A stretch of 64,000 bases of DNA from Owenia fusiformis (GCA_903813345.2 CAIIXF020000008.1:28088005-28152004), one strand, 5' to 3'. Positions 48,600-63,660 are shown, counted from the stretch's first letter. Made by a program: numbers and translations. Notes: generated by a model from the letters alone, not told the origin.

Positions 48600-51480
48600 A
48601 ACACTTTTATTCCCTGTTATTTTCCCAGGGAAAACATGTTATTATGGAATAAACCGCGTTATGAACGAACATAACGAGTGACAATATATTTGTTTAAAAA
48701 GCATAATAGAAATAGTGTTACCGACCGGGGTAAAGAATTTAGTAATGCAGTTAGCAATACAAATATTTTCTTAAACATATTTACATTTAAAAACCTAAAT
48801 GGTAACGTTGACACATTTGCTTTTTAGTTTTGTATTTATAGAAATCAAATACAAAATATTTTCATAAAACATGCATTAATTAAGCAACTCCATACTGCGA
48901 TGCCCGAGGCGGTCATAGCATCTGAACACAGTTAACGCCAATGAAAATAATTATCCTTTTATCTTCGATGTGTCCATTTTGTTATAGAAAAAACACCTTT
49001 TTATTCAAGGTGTTGACAAGGCAAACATGATTTGTATATAAACATGCGATCCCCTCGAGTTTGAAATTGTAATGGACACGATATACTCTTCATTAATAAT
49101 CTTAAATTGTAAATTAAGGACTTTTATCGAGTATTTCACACAAAAAGAGCCATTCATATGTTTATATGGTGAAGTGGCGCTCTACAAAGGAGTTTAAGAT
49201 GTGTGAAATTATATTACGTTTTTTATTTCATTTTTTGATCAATCGGCCATTTGACAGATACCCATTCAAAGATACCTGAATTAAAGATATTATTAATTGA
49301 ATATAATAACTCTAGGCGGTTTAATATACTATCTCTATTCCAATTACCCTGTATATACAATATACAATACATTATAACATATTTTCTTTTCATATTTTCC
49401 CTGTATATGAATAATAGCGGCATACTGCCCCCCCCCATACCCTTCCTAATTGTAAATGTCTATTGTTACACTAAAACTACAAAAACGGACCAGATAAACG
49501 TTAAAATCAATTTAATATAGCGACGTTTGAATTATACAGGAAAGATGTATATCTACATAGATTAGATATCTACAATGATATATTATATAGTATATACAAT
49601 AAGCACATAAAAATCAAATAAAGCACAATGGACAGATCGGTGCAGTTGAACAGGCAATGAGAAAGACTTAAAAGAACAACTGAAAAGAACACAAAGATTG
49701 CAACGTTCAATAACAAATAATAAACATAAAACGTAAAAAGTACAAACGGCAAAAATTTAATAGACAACAGCCACATTGGTCAACATAATAAAAATCAAAG
49801 AAAGGGATACAATTGCAAAGAAATCACAATAGTAAGAACGAACGCTTCGTGGAAAAAATATCGGAAAAGCAAACCAATGATAACAAATACCTAGCAGCAA
49901 GAGACAAGCGTTTACTAGGATGTGGCGAAACAAATTATAGACATGGAACTGCGCTCTTAATTTGAGCAATTTTAGTTTTTGTATTATTTCCTGAACAATG
50001 ATGGTTTATCGGCAAAGCTATTATTTCAATTCTAGATGTTTCAATGTTTAATAAATGGATGAAAATAGATAATAGACTTCAGTCGAGTACTGTTTCTCTT
50101 TATAACATTTCGGTCTATGTTAGAAAACTCCGCGATGAAAACATATAATTACGTTCAACAATACGCGCAGGAGTAACAGTAATCATGGCGTTATATTCGT
50201 GCTTTCTGTAATCTATATCGCCATATAATGCTTGTAATTATCAAAATGTAAGAAAACAGATTGATTTCGTATCCGGTATCTTAGTAGAAGTTCATGCATT
50301 GGCTTTGTATACGCTCCTCTGCCTTATTTTGTCTGTTTTATAATCGTTTATTTGAATTGATCCTAGTCTAATTTCTTATTTTGATTAATTTTCCTGATAA
50401 CAACAACATATTTCAGACTGAAAATAAAAAGTGGATGCTAGTACCAGTCTCCTTCTCCATTCCATAATATCAATTGCAAATTGGTTGTCACCACAAGGCT
50501 TATTTTATCACAAATGTGTATATAAATACATTTTAAAGGTTTATTAATTGCAGAATTACAAAGACATATTGCTCTCCATTTAAGCGATGCTGGTCACGTG
50601 TTAGTGAAAAAAATGATGGCCGATACACGGTTTTCCCTTTGTCGAAGGTTAACCCCGGTTTCGTACTCAAATTAAACGTTTCTACTTAAAACCGTGCTAA
50701 TTGTTCCAACAAATAAAGCGCGTCAGTTTCGATAAGATTCCTTGTCAACCCAATTTCCTTTATCGTTGCTTGTTAAAGAGGGAATGAATGTTTCGTGGTT
50801 GCCATGGCATGGGGGTAGGGCTCGTTGAGTAATGTTCTGTTGACAACCGAGATCCTAAACAGATGCAAAATCCTACAAAATTGATTCAAAACCCCAAGCG
50901 TGATGCTATCAATGGCCGATTAATTTTTCATCCTAAAATTGAATGAGAAATACAATTATGAATTTATGAGACAGAGCAATATACAACTAATGGCTCATAA
51001 CTGTTAGTTTATGTTACATTATCAAACGTGAATTAAAATAATATTTTATTTTGCCCTGGTGGTTTTACGGAATGATGTATTATCACACGGGTTTGGTAAT
51101 ACACCGGACGAAACGGCGTTAAAATGCTGCAATCACTGGGGTTAGTTGAAATGGAGGTTCATATTTTCTATTATTCCATAGTTAGCATGATATTCATAGG
51201 ATAACATGTGAAAATAAAAACGGTATTTTTGTAATCAGTGGTAAAATATGATATTTTTGACAAATTTTCACTTAACCATGACATACGACGTCGTATGCGA
51301 TGGTTTATGGATTTTTGCTACTTCAGACTCAAAACGAGGCTAAGTGTCAACATCGCCGGATCGTTTGGAAATTCGAATTAAATAACTTAATTCCGACGAT
51401 TCTGATGATGACTTTAACTATGGAATAAAAAGAACATCCTCTATTTATCCAACCATTAATGTGTTATCTGTACAATAACA
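48600..51480. other. Intergenic, nothing firm
   Basis: No gene recognised. A C run (49427-49435) and AT-rich ORF-like stretches on both strands near 49223-49969 are not coding by character. The stretch 50580-50800 is less AT-rich and contains a CACGTG E-box-like site near 50596. Confidence 0.4.
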
Positions 51481-51848
51481 GCTATTGATATTTCTGATAT
51501 TATTGAAATCCGTGTGATATTTTCCAGAAAATCGTTTATCAAACTCATATACGTGTGATATAATTTATCTCACGCATATCCGTGTGATATCACATTTGCA
51601 TTTCGCGCCACAATATTGTTGCAGGGGGAGGCTAGTAGTGAGCCACAATAATATTAACTGTTATATAAAGCTGACATAAAACTGACAAAAAACAATGTTT
51701 ACATGTTCATTTTATTTACTTTTAATTGTTAAAATAAAGTGTTTCAAATATTCAATTGATATTCTAATTTCTAGTTTATATTGTCTGCCAATGTCCTGGA
51801 AATTGGATCAGAACATCACAAGGTGATTGTAATCATGGGATAAACCCA

Positions 51849-51968
51849 ATATCACATAATTTCTCGTGGTATCATTTTATCACCTCGTTCACTCGCTTGG
51901 CTCACTCGTGTTGATATTTGATATCAACTCGCCGATAAAAATGATATCACTCAAAATGATGTGATATT
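51849..51968. repeat. GTGATATCA-type hairpin
   Basis: AATATCACAT and TATCATTTTTATC-like segments on the left pair with GATAAAAATGATATC and ATGTGATATT on the right. The tip contains CTCGTTCACTCGCTTGGCTCACTCG and TTGATATTTGATATCAA. Direct GTGTGATAT repeats lie upstream at 51510-51600, which suggests a larger decayed element. Confidence 0.55.
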
Positions 51969-51999
51969 CTGTATATATTATTACCACCTTGCCGGGCCA

Positions 52000-54900
52000 G
52001 TTCTATGGGTTTTAGTGCTAGTTTAGAAGGCATTCCCTGAGCAATATGTGACGTCATAGTGGTGGTCAATATTGCCAGTCAAGAATGCAATTAATGACCG
52101 GCAATTTTCCCCGGGAAATTAGGTATCGTTCATCGCGTAAGATTTTCTTGCTGTTTCAGGCCTGGTCATTAACGGTGGTAATAATACTAATAACGTCATT
52201 TCTGCGGTGGTTTTCTGCGCTGCCTTCGTTGAAATTTTCTGCTTTCATTTCTGCCCTCGGTCCAATATTTCACTATATTGCCCTTTGAAATTACGTTATT
52301 GTCCTAATATCACTCGGTCAATAATTAAACTGTTGTATAGACCGCTGTTTGACCAATTCTCCTTTTTCGCAGTTCGCTCTTTAATCGAGAAGGTACGAAA
52401 ATATGTTCCCCAAATGGACAAAATTTGAGGATTTAAACTGCGTTGCTTGAGTCTACAATAACTGCATTTAAGTGCAATTGATAGATGAACAAAAGCTTTA
52501 TCATTGAATTAATGATTTGACAAGATAGAAGCACGAATTGTTCTACACATCATCGTTTAATAGCAAATTAAATGTCAAACGTGGCATCCAAAAGTGTTTC
52601 AATAAGTACTTCCTCATCTACACTTAATGAAGTTGATGATGATGAATCAAAAAACACTTTTAATTTACGACATCCAAATATCTATTTCCATGTTTCTGTT
52701 TCATTTTCGAATAATAATATTTTTCCGTTTTGTTTCATAGAGCTGTTTCGATTAGGTCGATCTGTTAAGAAAATGTTGCGGATCATATGTTGCAACGATA
52801 TTTGCGTATCAAAATGGAAAATTAAACACATCATATTGTACATTGATGAGCTAGGTATTAATGTGCCATTTGGACCGAATGTTTATCCATATATTAGACC
52901 AGCCCCTGGAGAATAACTCCCTTGTTGAGTATTAACCAATAACAATGGTGGATATGGGGGGCTTACTATAGGAGAAAAAATGAGGCTTGACCAAATTTGC
53001 TTCTCCAGGGATAAACTGGACGATTCCGGAAAAACACCGACCTTTAATTGGGCATTATTTTTCAATTTTGGGGCCTATTTTTACAAAAAATTGAATTTTT
53101 TTGGCCTCCATCCTCTTGATTTTCCGATCTGCCCCTAAATAAGCCCAAAACATTTATCCCTGTTTGCTTCAGAACATACTACCTTTCCAAAAGCTTGATA
53201 TGGCATCTTTAAAAGAGAACTTCATCTTATAATTAGTACTAGCCGTTGATATTCAGGGAACTGTCTTTGTGTTAGAAATCTCCCCCATCTCTCCGGAAAG
53301 CCCACTCTTAACAAGGCACATCAGTGTATAATAACACGGGATAAACCCTTTATTACGATCATATCTTACTGCGCTCTGTCTTTAATAAAGTCATCTCAAA
53401 TACGTCTATTGTTCGTCCATCTGAATTTCTCATTGATATGTTTTTCAACATATTGTTTTTATGTCAGCGTAATAATAACGTGCGATCATCAATAGAGACT
53501 GTTTGAAAACATTCTTCATTAGCACTATCGTTGCGATCTTCTCATCTTACCTTAACACAATCAATGAATGAATCTGGTTCAAGAAAAGGAGATGTCAGTT
53601 TTCTTACCATGACGTCATTATACAGCGTACCCATTGTTGCATCAATGGATTTAGGAATCTTTACGGATTTTCTGTTAATGACCCCCGGAGTAGAGAGTAG
53701 GGCGTAGCGCGTAAAGCAATAGCAATTTTATTTTTGAGGTCATATATTTGCAAAATAAGTGCTCCTCAAACATTACTACGAAGAAAGCCTAAAATTGAGG
53801 CTTATTTTTCTAGCATAAGTAAGATTTTCTAAATTTTCTAATATTGAAAATGAAACCAGTTTTTAGGCATAAAAATGTAATGGACTCATAGGCAATCATT
53901 CACCACTGCCAATACAAGACAAAATAAGCTTCCAATATATTATAGAAATTAAATTGAAGTGGAAATTATTTACTGGCTAACTGCATGTAGTTTTTAGAGA
54001 GGAGTTTATTCTATGTTGCCTTTCCAATTGTTATCCACTTGTGCATTTCGGCTAAATTATATCAATTATGAAATCGGAAACTATATGATGGCAATAAATA
54101 TAATAAGCAATCATTTCAATTGTGCTAACATTGAAACATTGGTTAAACTGTGATCGCTTTTTCGTATTCAGTACGGCGATTACACCAGTCACAAGACGGT
54201 ACTAAATGAAAGTTGGTGAAATCTTCTACCACGATGTTAGCCCCTTGATCGGTACATGTACATTGTACATCATTCACTTTTGTTTATAACTGACAATACC
54301 AGTCTTCTATTTATCAATATTTTGAAATTGATTCCGAGAAGGCTTAATCTGTAGTAATTACAGCATGCCCGCGTTGTAGACTATAATTACTACCCCAGTA
54401 AAGCTGAATTTATGTTTTAATTTACCCCAGCTCAAATGACTCTATTAAAACTAGCAAATTGCTGGAAATAAGGATATTGTTGTATGCGTTCACTGATGAC
54501 ATTTACTTAGTATAATTAACCATAATATCACATTTAATTGCTATTGTAATTGCCGATTTCATGTTCATTTTATGTTTAGTTTTGATGTCAGTTTTATAGA
54601 TAATATGATGCGGGAATGATAAACGTTATCTTCAAGTAGTGACACACTTTCGACCAATGTCCAATTTTGACATAATTAATTAAAATAGTCGTTTAATCCG
54701 ACCAGCATATTATACGTAATTTATGTGAATTGTTTAAACTGATTTGGCCATTTCATTTATTAACTTGTGTGTTCGCACTAGTACCAGATTACGGAGGCAA
54801 CAAAAATTGACGAAACTTAAAACTTAATTTGAGAAATCTGCTGTCGTTTTTTATGTTCAATAATTATTTTTGTGAAAAAGCTACAGATGCTATCTCTACA

Positions 54901-57050
54901 ATTTCGCAGCTTATAAAGATTTTCTTAGTATCGCGATATTTGAGAAATATTATGACTGACAAGTAGTTTCTGTGCAGTAGTTAAATATTAAAATGAGACA
55001 CCGGCGTATGTTTAACTTTAAGGTGCATTGTGCCCAAAGTTTTACTCAGTGCGTTTCCATTCTTCAAGCAGAACTCCTAAGACCCATAGTCGGCCCTCGT
55101 TCACGACGTCCTTGACGCGATCCACTGTCGTAGCCTGTCCCACCTTAACGCTGATTCGTCAAACATTCAACCTCGGACAAATATTTTTCGCCTTAGATAA
55201 AACTAATTCAAGTAGTAATCCCATTCCTAAAATAGGAATCCCATTCCTAAAATACAGGAAAAAAGTACTTCTACAACTGACCCGACCCCGGTGACACGGC
55301 AACTGACACAATTTCAGATCGCCATGTTGAACGTGTTCCCAGGCCATATAGTACTACCTTAATGAATATCTGTCGAGCATTTATCTTAGACGGGGTCTTT
55401 CCCGAACCCAGCGTGAAGCCGTGAGAGACGGTCTAGGATAACCGTTGGTCGACACCCTTCCAGCCTTCGGCATACTGTCTACAGATCAAGTATCTACTCA
55501 AATTTGTCGCATTTAGTGGATTAGTTACTGTATTACAAATTGATTTGTTTGTAGACAAATTGATACAATGGAAACAGATAGTGTGTCGAGTTGACGTTAT
55601 TGGGAGAAAGCATCCAATTAGTGACTCGCGTTTTAAAGTTCGACAGTTAGACATGTTAGTTTTTTTACACCATTCATTTCTTTATTTGATTTTTAAATAT
55701 TAGGATTTGGAAATGACGAAATGGATATAAACTATAACGTTTGCGTGAAATGAATGAAACCTAAATAATTACATAAGCCTAATACGAATGCGCCTCGTCT
55801 CAACCACATATTTACCAATACCCCCAACAGATTCGAAGTTAAAATACAAGTTTTATCGTCCATGTGGTCGTATACTTTACTAATTTGGAAAATATTGGCA
55901 AAAATAAACATTTACTTTTGTCATTGATGTGGAAGGCCCTTGTGGCGACAAACCGATGTATAAGTAAAGTTTGCAGTAATTGTCAACGGGAGTTGTAAGC
56001 CCCTGTTGTTTGACGCATAATCGGTTGTCATGGTGAAACGTCAAAAATAAGTCAAACTGGGGAGATAGCAATCATATGACAAAAATATTTGCAACACCAT
56101 TGCTAGACAAAATATAAACCAATAACTTACACAAATTGATATAATATTTAAACTGGGCGTTTTTGTCAAATTTTTCTCGACTAACCACCATAATTAACGA
56201 AGAAAAGAATTAAACAAAAATTCCTTTCCGTATTCAAAAAGATGAAAGAAACTTGACGTAAAATATTTTGGTATTAGTTCTTAACGACCCCACACAAATA
56301 AATAAAATACCAAACAAGTAGACCGCACAATGTATATACGAACAAAGGTATGTTATATCAACATCTAAACTACAGTTTAAATTAACAATTGGATTAAACT
56401 TTGAAACGCTAACATTTATCCAGACTTCATAATCCATTGGCAACCCCGGAGTGATCACGCTGATGTAGTATTGGAATAGGTCTTGTTACATTGTACCATC
56501 GCTTACCCCGCTGGTTACTTTTCAATATGTTACCTTCTTGGGGGCCCTTTCTACCAATTACTTTCTTTCTAACCAGACCAGATATGTTTATAAGCAATGA
56601 CTTAATTTTGTGAATTAAAGACCGTTAGATCTGCTAAATCCTAAATATTTGTATGCTGTTTTCTTTTGCGTATACACACAGATTAAGGCTGGCATTTATA
56701 TGTGAATGTGCCAGTGAGATCTGCTACAATTTTACATTATTTTTAGAGCCCGTATGATTATATAGTATTTTGGGTCCTGCATACGTAGACACTACCTAGA
56801 CCACCCCAAGTTGAGTATTATTTGTACTTTTTTGTTATGAACAGGAAGTGTCATGTTTCGACATCCTGGCCTACGTTTATATCTAAGTTTTTCATAACTT
56901 TATATACCTTTTGTTATGTTTGTTTTTGTTTCTTTTCTTTTACTTTCTTGATTTATTTGAAAATATGCTGCCAAAGCCTCGGGCATTATAAGACCTTGCT
57001 TTTATGTTATATTACATGGTTACTTTTTACAATTTTGAATTAATAATATA
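52000..57050. other. Gene-free region
   Basis: No gene supported. The longest frame, 114 codons at 52572-52916, begins with a Ser-rich and Asp/Glu-rich segment and then becomes hydrophobic without pattern; it has no recognised family. A short direct duplication ATCCCATTCCTAAAATA occurs at 55216-55254. Confidence 0.45.
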
Positions 57051-57056
57051 CGTAGC

Positions 57057-57195
57057 TATAGGCCTGTGGCTGGGGATTTCTTTCAAAACCATGTAGTTTT
57101 TATCATTCTGAGCACTTATCAAGTGGTTTTGGGTCAAAGTTGTGAACCCCCCTCCCTCCCCTGGTATTTTTGAAAAGTGAACCCCCTCCCATGGC
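57057..57195 (-). repeat. GGCCCGTAGCC-family element, truncated and inverted copy
   Basis: On the minus strand it aligns with 22790-22943: AGGGG runs, the CCACTTGATAAGTGCTCAGAAT segment, CTACATGGTTTTGAAAG and a diverged CCACAGGCCT terminus. The opposite end is lost in C-rich sequence near 57180-57230. Confidence 0.6.
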
Positions 57196-57229
57196 CTTAT
57201 CTCCAAAAGACCTCCCACCCAAAGTTCTC

Positions 57230-60200
57230 CCTCCCTATTCTAGACATTACGCGAATGGATTAAAGCAAACACTGGAAGAGATGAGCCAAATTAAAGCCAT
57301 ATTGTATACAACCCAACCCATTTCTGGTTTGATTTATAAAAAGCATATGAATTAATATTTTTCTTTAAACTTTTTGAGAGGAACCTTGTTAGTCGCATGC
57401 CTGGCTATAGCACTGAAACGATTAATATCCCAGTGGGGCATAAGGGTGGTCTAACGACTCAAAAACACAAATACATCAACAAACAAAGTTGATGTTTTAC
57501 AGTTGCTGACATCGGTGAATACAATCAAACAAATCTGAACACTCTAGTGCTAATCCGGGTGCCATGGAGCAATGGGGATAATCCAATCCGCGATTAAAAC
57601 AATGCACCACGTCACTAAAGAGAAACCGGCAGGAAACGTCGCCTTCTATTTGGGCTCCTCTCGGAGCAAATGAGAGGCAAGCAAGGTTGTCAATAGAGTT
57701 ACCAAAGTCCCGCGTAGGATTCGCCGGATTTGTATTAATTGTCGCAGTATCTAAAGTTCAGTCTCTCACATGTTAACATGTGTCCTCCGGGAAAGATGGG
57801 ACCGAATTTTGCTTCCCATCCCCTTTTCTACTTCACCAACTCAACGCGCACGAGGGCTTGATTAATGGGACAAGATAGATGCCAAACAGAGGCAATACTC
57901 CCGGGGAACAAAAATCACTTTTACACGCTTGTCTGAAAGTAAAAATACTAAATAGTAAGACGTGTGAAGAAATATTCATATTATTTCTGGCAGAGCAGTC
58001 TGATTTGGTTCTAAGTTTAAGTTGTCCCGTTTCTTTGAGGGTTTATCATTCTGTATTGTGGTCTGATTAAATTCATTATAAGTGTCACTTTTACATCGTT
58101 TCAGTGTTTATTTTCATTGGATTCATATCTTTCGGATCTCATTGACATCATATTTTGTAAAGAGATTAAGAAAACTATCCCCTATTCACTACAAATAGTC
58201 CCTTTCAAGCCGAACTCAACGATTGAAAAACAAACACACGAATGACAACAACGTTCGGCGTTTCATTTGGCCATGTATAAATATCCCCTGCTACTTTAAT
58301 TGTTTATTTTATATTTTGGAATCTTGTGTCAAATTAGCAATGCTTTGTTGAATGACGTGGAAAGGAGGGGCGTTTGAGTAAATGTTGGGAAATCCACGCC
58401 CCGGGACATGTGTATTGTGTCCTGGCGTTTTCATTAATTGTTAACGTTGATCGAACCCGGGAGATCGACATCCTGGATAACCAAGGTATGAAGTCTTCCG
58501 TGGTGATTGAAAATCGAGTATGTGGGATCGAACCAAAGAAAGGTCTCGGAATAGATCTCTTCGCATGATAAACCAGGTGAAAAAGAAAGATGCTATGAGT
58601 ATCAGAATGATCTCTTCGATTTATGTAGAAGCTAGAAATCAGGGGAATTGGGTGTGCCGAAACTGTGGTTTTAATCGCCTCCATCATTTAGGCAAAGGTC
58701 CGTACATGGGCGTAGCCAGCCGCATGAGACAACCACCTCGCCATTTTTGACCTTGGCTATTTTTAGATCCTAGCTACTAATTAGCTATAGATGAGCATTA
58801 CTTTTTTTTTTAAAACGTCCCGTTTCCCATAACGAAAGACCCAAAAAATATTGTAAAAATGGGAATTACACCTCCCAGTCATAAACCACCATTTCTTTTT
58901 TCTTTCAAAACAAAAATTAACCCATGATTCAACTTATGAGGAGAAAAGGAACACAAAGCGCTATCTAAACACGTAACAGATGCGCAAGACCAGCAGTCTA
59001 TGGAATGTTTTGAAATAATTATAAATTCTGTTGTGTATCGAATCTATTCTAAGACGAAACACCGAGCTATCAAAGAGCATAACATTTATAAACTAAATGT
59101 GTTTGTTTATCTAATTTTTTATTGATAAAGCAACTTTATACAAGTTGTCACAATTGTACCTTAAAGAAAACATTTATGTATCACACTTTAGAAGAAATAT
59201 CTTTTCAACTTTTGAACAAGCAAGCTGCTTCTATGCATACAATTCTCAAGACACAAAAGAAGCGCATGATGCGACATGATGGGTAGACTAAATATGTTAC
59301 ATACAAGTATAATACGAGGATTAATTTATAATTAGATAAAACAAAGTGTTTCTTCTGAACTTCATTTTTTCAAACAAAACTTCATACACATTTATTTCTG
59401 AGACACCGGGAACTACACAAACATAGCACGTAGGTCGTGACGGTATGAAAGCCAGATCAGTCAGTCAACAACTCTAGTTTTTCTTTCGGTAGCAATATTT
59501 TCATATTTCACTATTATGTATTTTATTTTCTTGAACACATTCAAATAAATAGTCATGAAATTGCATGTAAACATAAATTGCTCGTATGTATTGAAATGAA
59601 TTTGCTACACTGACGTTGAGATTGATATGTTTGAAAACACAGGTGCAAAGGCCCAAACAATCGCACAGCGATTTCAATCAAATATATTTTTAAAACGGGT
59701 AAAGTAAATAAACGTTTTAAAATTATTATTTTACTTTGATTATAGCATTTATGTATGTTGGCGTAAGTTAGTGTTGTTAACAGGCTGACTGCCTAGGTGG
59801 CCCCGGAAAGCAAGGTGTCTTGAACGTTTATTCTGGCACCTCGAGGCCCAAAGCAAAACAATAACACACATTGGATTAGAAATAAAATAAACTTGGATTT
59901 TAGTGTTAAAATTGTTCTCTTGTGTCGTGCCTCGTGTAACCTGACGCCATCTTCCCCACCCCCATTCACATAAGTTTATACGTGTAAATTTTAAGAACGT
60001 TTATTTATAAGACCATATATTGTTAAACAAAAATAGGACACAACTTAGTATTCTATGAACTTATGTAAAGTTCGGAAATAATTGTTAAACGCACAATTGT
60101 TTTGGACAATAAAATCAAAAGACTTTTAAACATAGTATAGCTTGATGGCCATACCGATATAGTTGTTTCCGTAAAAGTATTATCTAATAAAATGTAAACC

Positions 60201-60610
60201 CTCCAATATCCCCTCCCACTTGATTCGATTAGAGACGCTAAATTCCCACAGAGCTGAGCATATTCTTACTTTCCATGGGAGGAGTTATACGTCTCTATCA
60301 TAAAACTATCATCAGTTTTGATTATTTACATTTGATTTAAACATAAACCCATAGATATCGAATATAGACACTAATAATCCCAACGCACAGTGTCATCCAT
60401 ATCCACCGCGTATATCCCTATCGAGAGATAAGGCTAATCAGATGGGCGTGGCAGATATTATGAAGATTTGACGTGCTGTAACATTGTGTACATATGGATT
60501 ATAAACCATGTATAAAGTTAATTAATAAATTAATGTCAGTTCTAAAATTGGATCGCAGAAAGGAGTTCCAATCCCCTACAAAAGTTTGGCACCCGGCAAA
60601 ATCTCTATTC
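57230..60610. other. Gene-free region
   Basis: No gene recognised. Opposed frames at 58334-58750 overlap on both strands and lack family character. The stretch 57580-57860 is less AT-rich than average and could hold a conserved regulatory element, which only comparison with a relative would show. Confidence 0.4.
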
Positions 60611-60616
60611 GGATCA

Positions 60617-60671
60617 ATGTTTTATTGCCTATTTATGCTTATTGATATTTATGTTTTATTGCCTATTTATG
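60617..60671 (+). repeat. 34-bp period direct duplication
   Basis: ATGTTTTATTGCCTATTTAT followed by G occurs exactly twice (60617-60637 and 60651-60671) with 13 bases between, so the duplicated block is identical and recent. Confidence 0.7.
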
Positions 60672-61523
60672 TTTGGCGTTTTAAAAAATTCATATTTTTG
60701 GGAATCAAGAAACAATATTAAGACTAAAAAGTAACGTAATCCGGCTGCCAAACTTATAGAGGGGGCTCTATAAAATGCCACTTTATTTTACAGGGAGATT
60801 AGATATTTTTATCTGTTTTAAATAATCTAAAAGTTCTAAAAATAAGTCCAGAAATGTTAATGATATTTCCTCGTTTGATGAATGGACGTAAAAGTGCCAC
60901 TCTTGTGAATGTTTACGGTCACTTAGAAATTAATTAAACTTTAGACATAAATATTTATATCTAATTAAAACAGACTCTCTCCAATTCAAAAACAACTACT
61001 CTGAATCTACAAGTGAATAGTTACTTAAGATAAATTTGATAATACATTCTACAACTTTTTTAATAATAAACATTTACGTTTAAAGAGACTGGAATCATAT
61101 TTTGAGTCTCAGAAACAAAATATACCATTACTTTGATTTACGTAATATTACTGTGACAAATAATTAGATAGATGAGTTTCACTAATCTGAATTATCTTTC
61201 ACTAATTAATACTCTGCGCTGTAAACATTGTTAAACAGTATAAGATAGTAGAGGATTGAGTGGCGATATATATTCACCCGTGTAAACAGTCCGGGCTAAA
61301 ACATAAACATACAATGCCACCACGAAGTTACTGATGCTGGGAAAGAAAACTGCATGCAGTCATGTGCTTGGAGATTTGAAGTATTTAACAGTTTTGCGTG
61401 CATTAATACAAGCATAAAGCATGGTGATATTTACTCATATGCATCTCGAGAGCATTTTCTGTGGAAAAATATAAATTCGTTAATCATCTAATCTTAACAT
61501 TTCAGTAATTCTGTGAGACAAAA

Positions 61524-62290
61524 TTATGAGGCAAAATTCATTTCGTTCCTCTGTAATTATCAATGAGGCAAAATTCATTTTGTTCCTCTGTAGTTATCAA
61601 TGAGGCAAAATTCATTTCGTTTCTCTGTAATTATCTATGAGGCAAAATTCATTTATTGCCTCTGTAATTATCAATGAGGCAAAATTCATTTCGTTCCTCT
61701 GTAGTTATCAATGAGGCAAAATTCATTTCGTTTCTCTGTAGTTATCTATGAGGCAAAATTCATTTTGTTCCTCTGTAATTATCTATGAGGAAAAATTCAT
61801 TTCGTTCCTCTGTAATTATCTATGAGGCAAAATTCATTTTGTTCCTCTGTAATTATCTATGAGGAAAAATTCATTTATTGCCTCTGTAATTATCTATGAG
61901 GAAGAATTCATTTGTTGCCTTTGTAATTATCTATGAGGCAAAATTCATTTGTTGCCCCTGTAATTATCTATGAGGCCAAATTCATTTGTTGTCTCTGTAA
62001 TTATCTATGAGGCAAATCTTTTGTTGCCTTTGTAATTATCTATGAGGCAAAATTCATTTGTTGTCTCTGTAATTATCTATGAGGCAAAATCTTTTGTTGC
62101 CTTTGTAATTATCTATGAGACAAAATGCATTTGTTGCCTTTGTAATTACCTATGAGGCAAAATTCATTTATTGCCTCTGTAATTATCTATGAGGCAAAAT
62201 CTTTTGTTGTCTCTGTAATTATCTATGAGGCAAAATCTTTTGTTGCCTTTGTAATTATCTATGAGGCAAAATTCATGTGTTGCCTCTGTA
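61524..62290 (+). repeat. 37-bp tandem array, about 20 copies
   Basis: The unit is close to TATGAGGCAAAATTCATTTG followed by TTGCCTCTGTAATTATC. Variants are grouped: early copies end TTTCGTTCCTC, later ones TTTGTTGCCTC, and a shortened unit lacking TTCA (about 33 bp) recurs in the last third, so the array grew in blocks. GAGGCAA and TTGCCTC form an inverted pair in most later units. Not open in any frame for long. Confidence 0.9.
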
Positions 62291-62299
62291 ACTATATGC

Positions 62300-63640
62300 A
62301 TGGGTCGTGAAAGATTATAGCATGGTCATTTGTAGAGCATTTGGCATTGAAACCATTAGAGCCACGTTGGGCCATGGGCCAAGGAAAAAAGTACTATTGT
62401 CTCTGAGCTTAATATAGAAGTGACCTCTACCTTTCCCTTGGCCTATGCGTTGGACTATAATCCCGGGGACTAAAGTTTCAATTTTGCACGGGTGTGTCTA
62501 AAAATGATAAACCGTTCGAAATGAGTGATGATGTAAAACTCAACAGATGTCGTATACCAGACACCATCCATCCAAACTTACGTGAAAACTAATGAATGCT
62601 TGATGGTTTGTTGTTTTAGCTAGGAATAACTCCAGTGTTCTTAGACCATTCACTCAATTTACTCCCAGTTGAAACACAACCCAGCTGGCAATTGTAGCTT
62701 ATCTGACTCTATGTAGAAACACACACTCTATAAAACTCGCAGTTATAAATATTTAGAAACAAAATCCACTGTTGAGGCTTAAAGATAAGTGATACGAATG
62801 TTATGTAAATGATAGAAGGTTGGATAACTAATTTTGAAATACCACACGTAGTTAGTCCGATGTGGTGGCATGACTGCCCACCTTCCTTTCGTCATGTTTA
62901 ACAACCATTAATCTCAAACCAAAGTGTATGATAAAATTAAACCTGTGAACAATACTTGTGAACGAGATCGAGTTGACCACAATATACTATCTATGGTCCT
63001 ATTTCCTCTATCCCAGAGGCAAACAGAAATCAAATGTAGTAAGCAGGATGTAAAGAAAAACGTAACAATTTTATCTGAAATCCAGAATCAAATGATTTGG
63101 AAAAGTGACAAGATTTTTATACCTTCTGTTTGTTTAAATAAACATTTTCCACTACACAGGCCAGATACGAACCAGTGTGTTTATTAATTTAAGTGTGTAC
63201 ATCTAATTTGAACATCCTCCAAGCTAGCTCACGTCGATAACTTATGACGGGACCAGAAGCAATCTATGTAGCAGAAGTGGTTATCTCTCATGCAGCTAAC
63301 ACTCGAAGTAACACTAACAGATAAACATAGGATAGAATAGTTGGTAAACATACAGTAAATAGAATCTGTGTTTCGAGCCCCTTAGATAAACACACCGCCA
63401 ATTTGATACAAACTATCTGTGCCCCAAACATCACAGAAACTATTGCCTCTTGCAGAACTGGTCAGATTTGGCGTAACCTTGCAGAAAGGTTCAAAAGGGG
63501 AATCGTATAATTGTCAAATTATAGCTAAATCTGTTTCACCCGTACGGCTTTTCTCCTTTTAACAATTCTTAATGTACTGTCATCAACCGCTCCAACGTGA
63601 CGCAACTTACCGTCATTAGGGCGTTGTGTTAAAGCTTGCA
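62300..63640. other. Intergenic, nothing supported
   Basis: No gene recognised. The 87-codon frame at 62924-63187 has no family character. Confidence 0.45.
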
Positions 63641-63660
63641 ATGTTTTTCACAACCTAGAC

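Noticed and set aside
52572-52916. 114-codon frame with a Ser-rich start
   Set aside because: No recognised domain, and the second half looks like random AT-rich translation; kept only as a note in the region entry.
58334-58750. Opposed frames of 117 and 76 codons
   Set aside because: They overlap on both strands and show no domain or exon borders.
61524-62290. CRISPR-like reading of the 37-bp array
   Set aside because: The 37-bp period has no unique spacers; variation is scattered within the unit as in a minisatellite.
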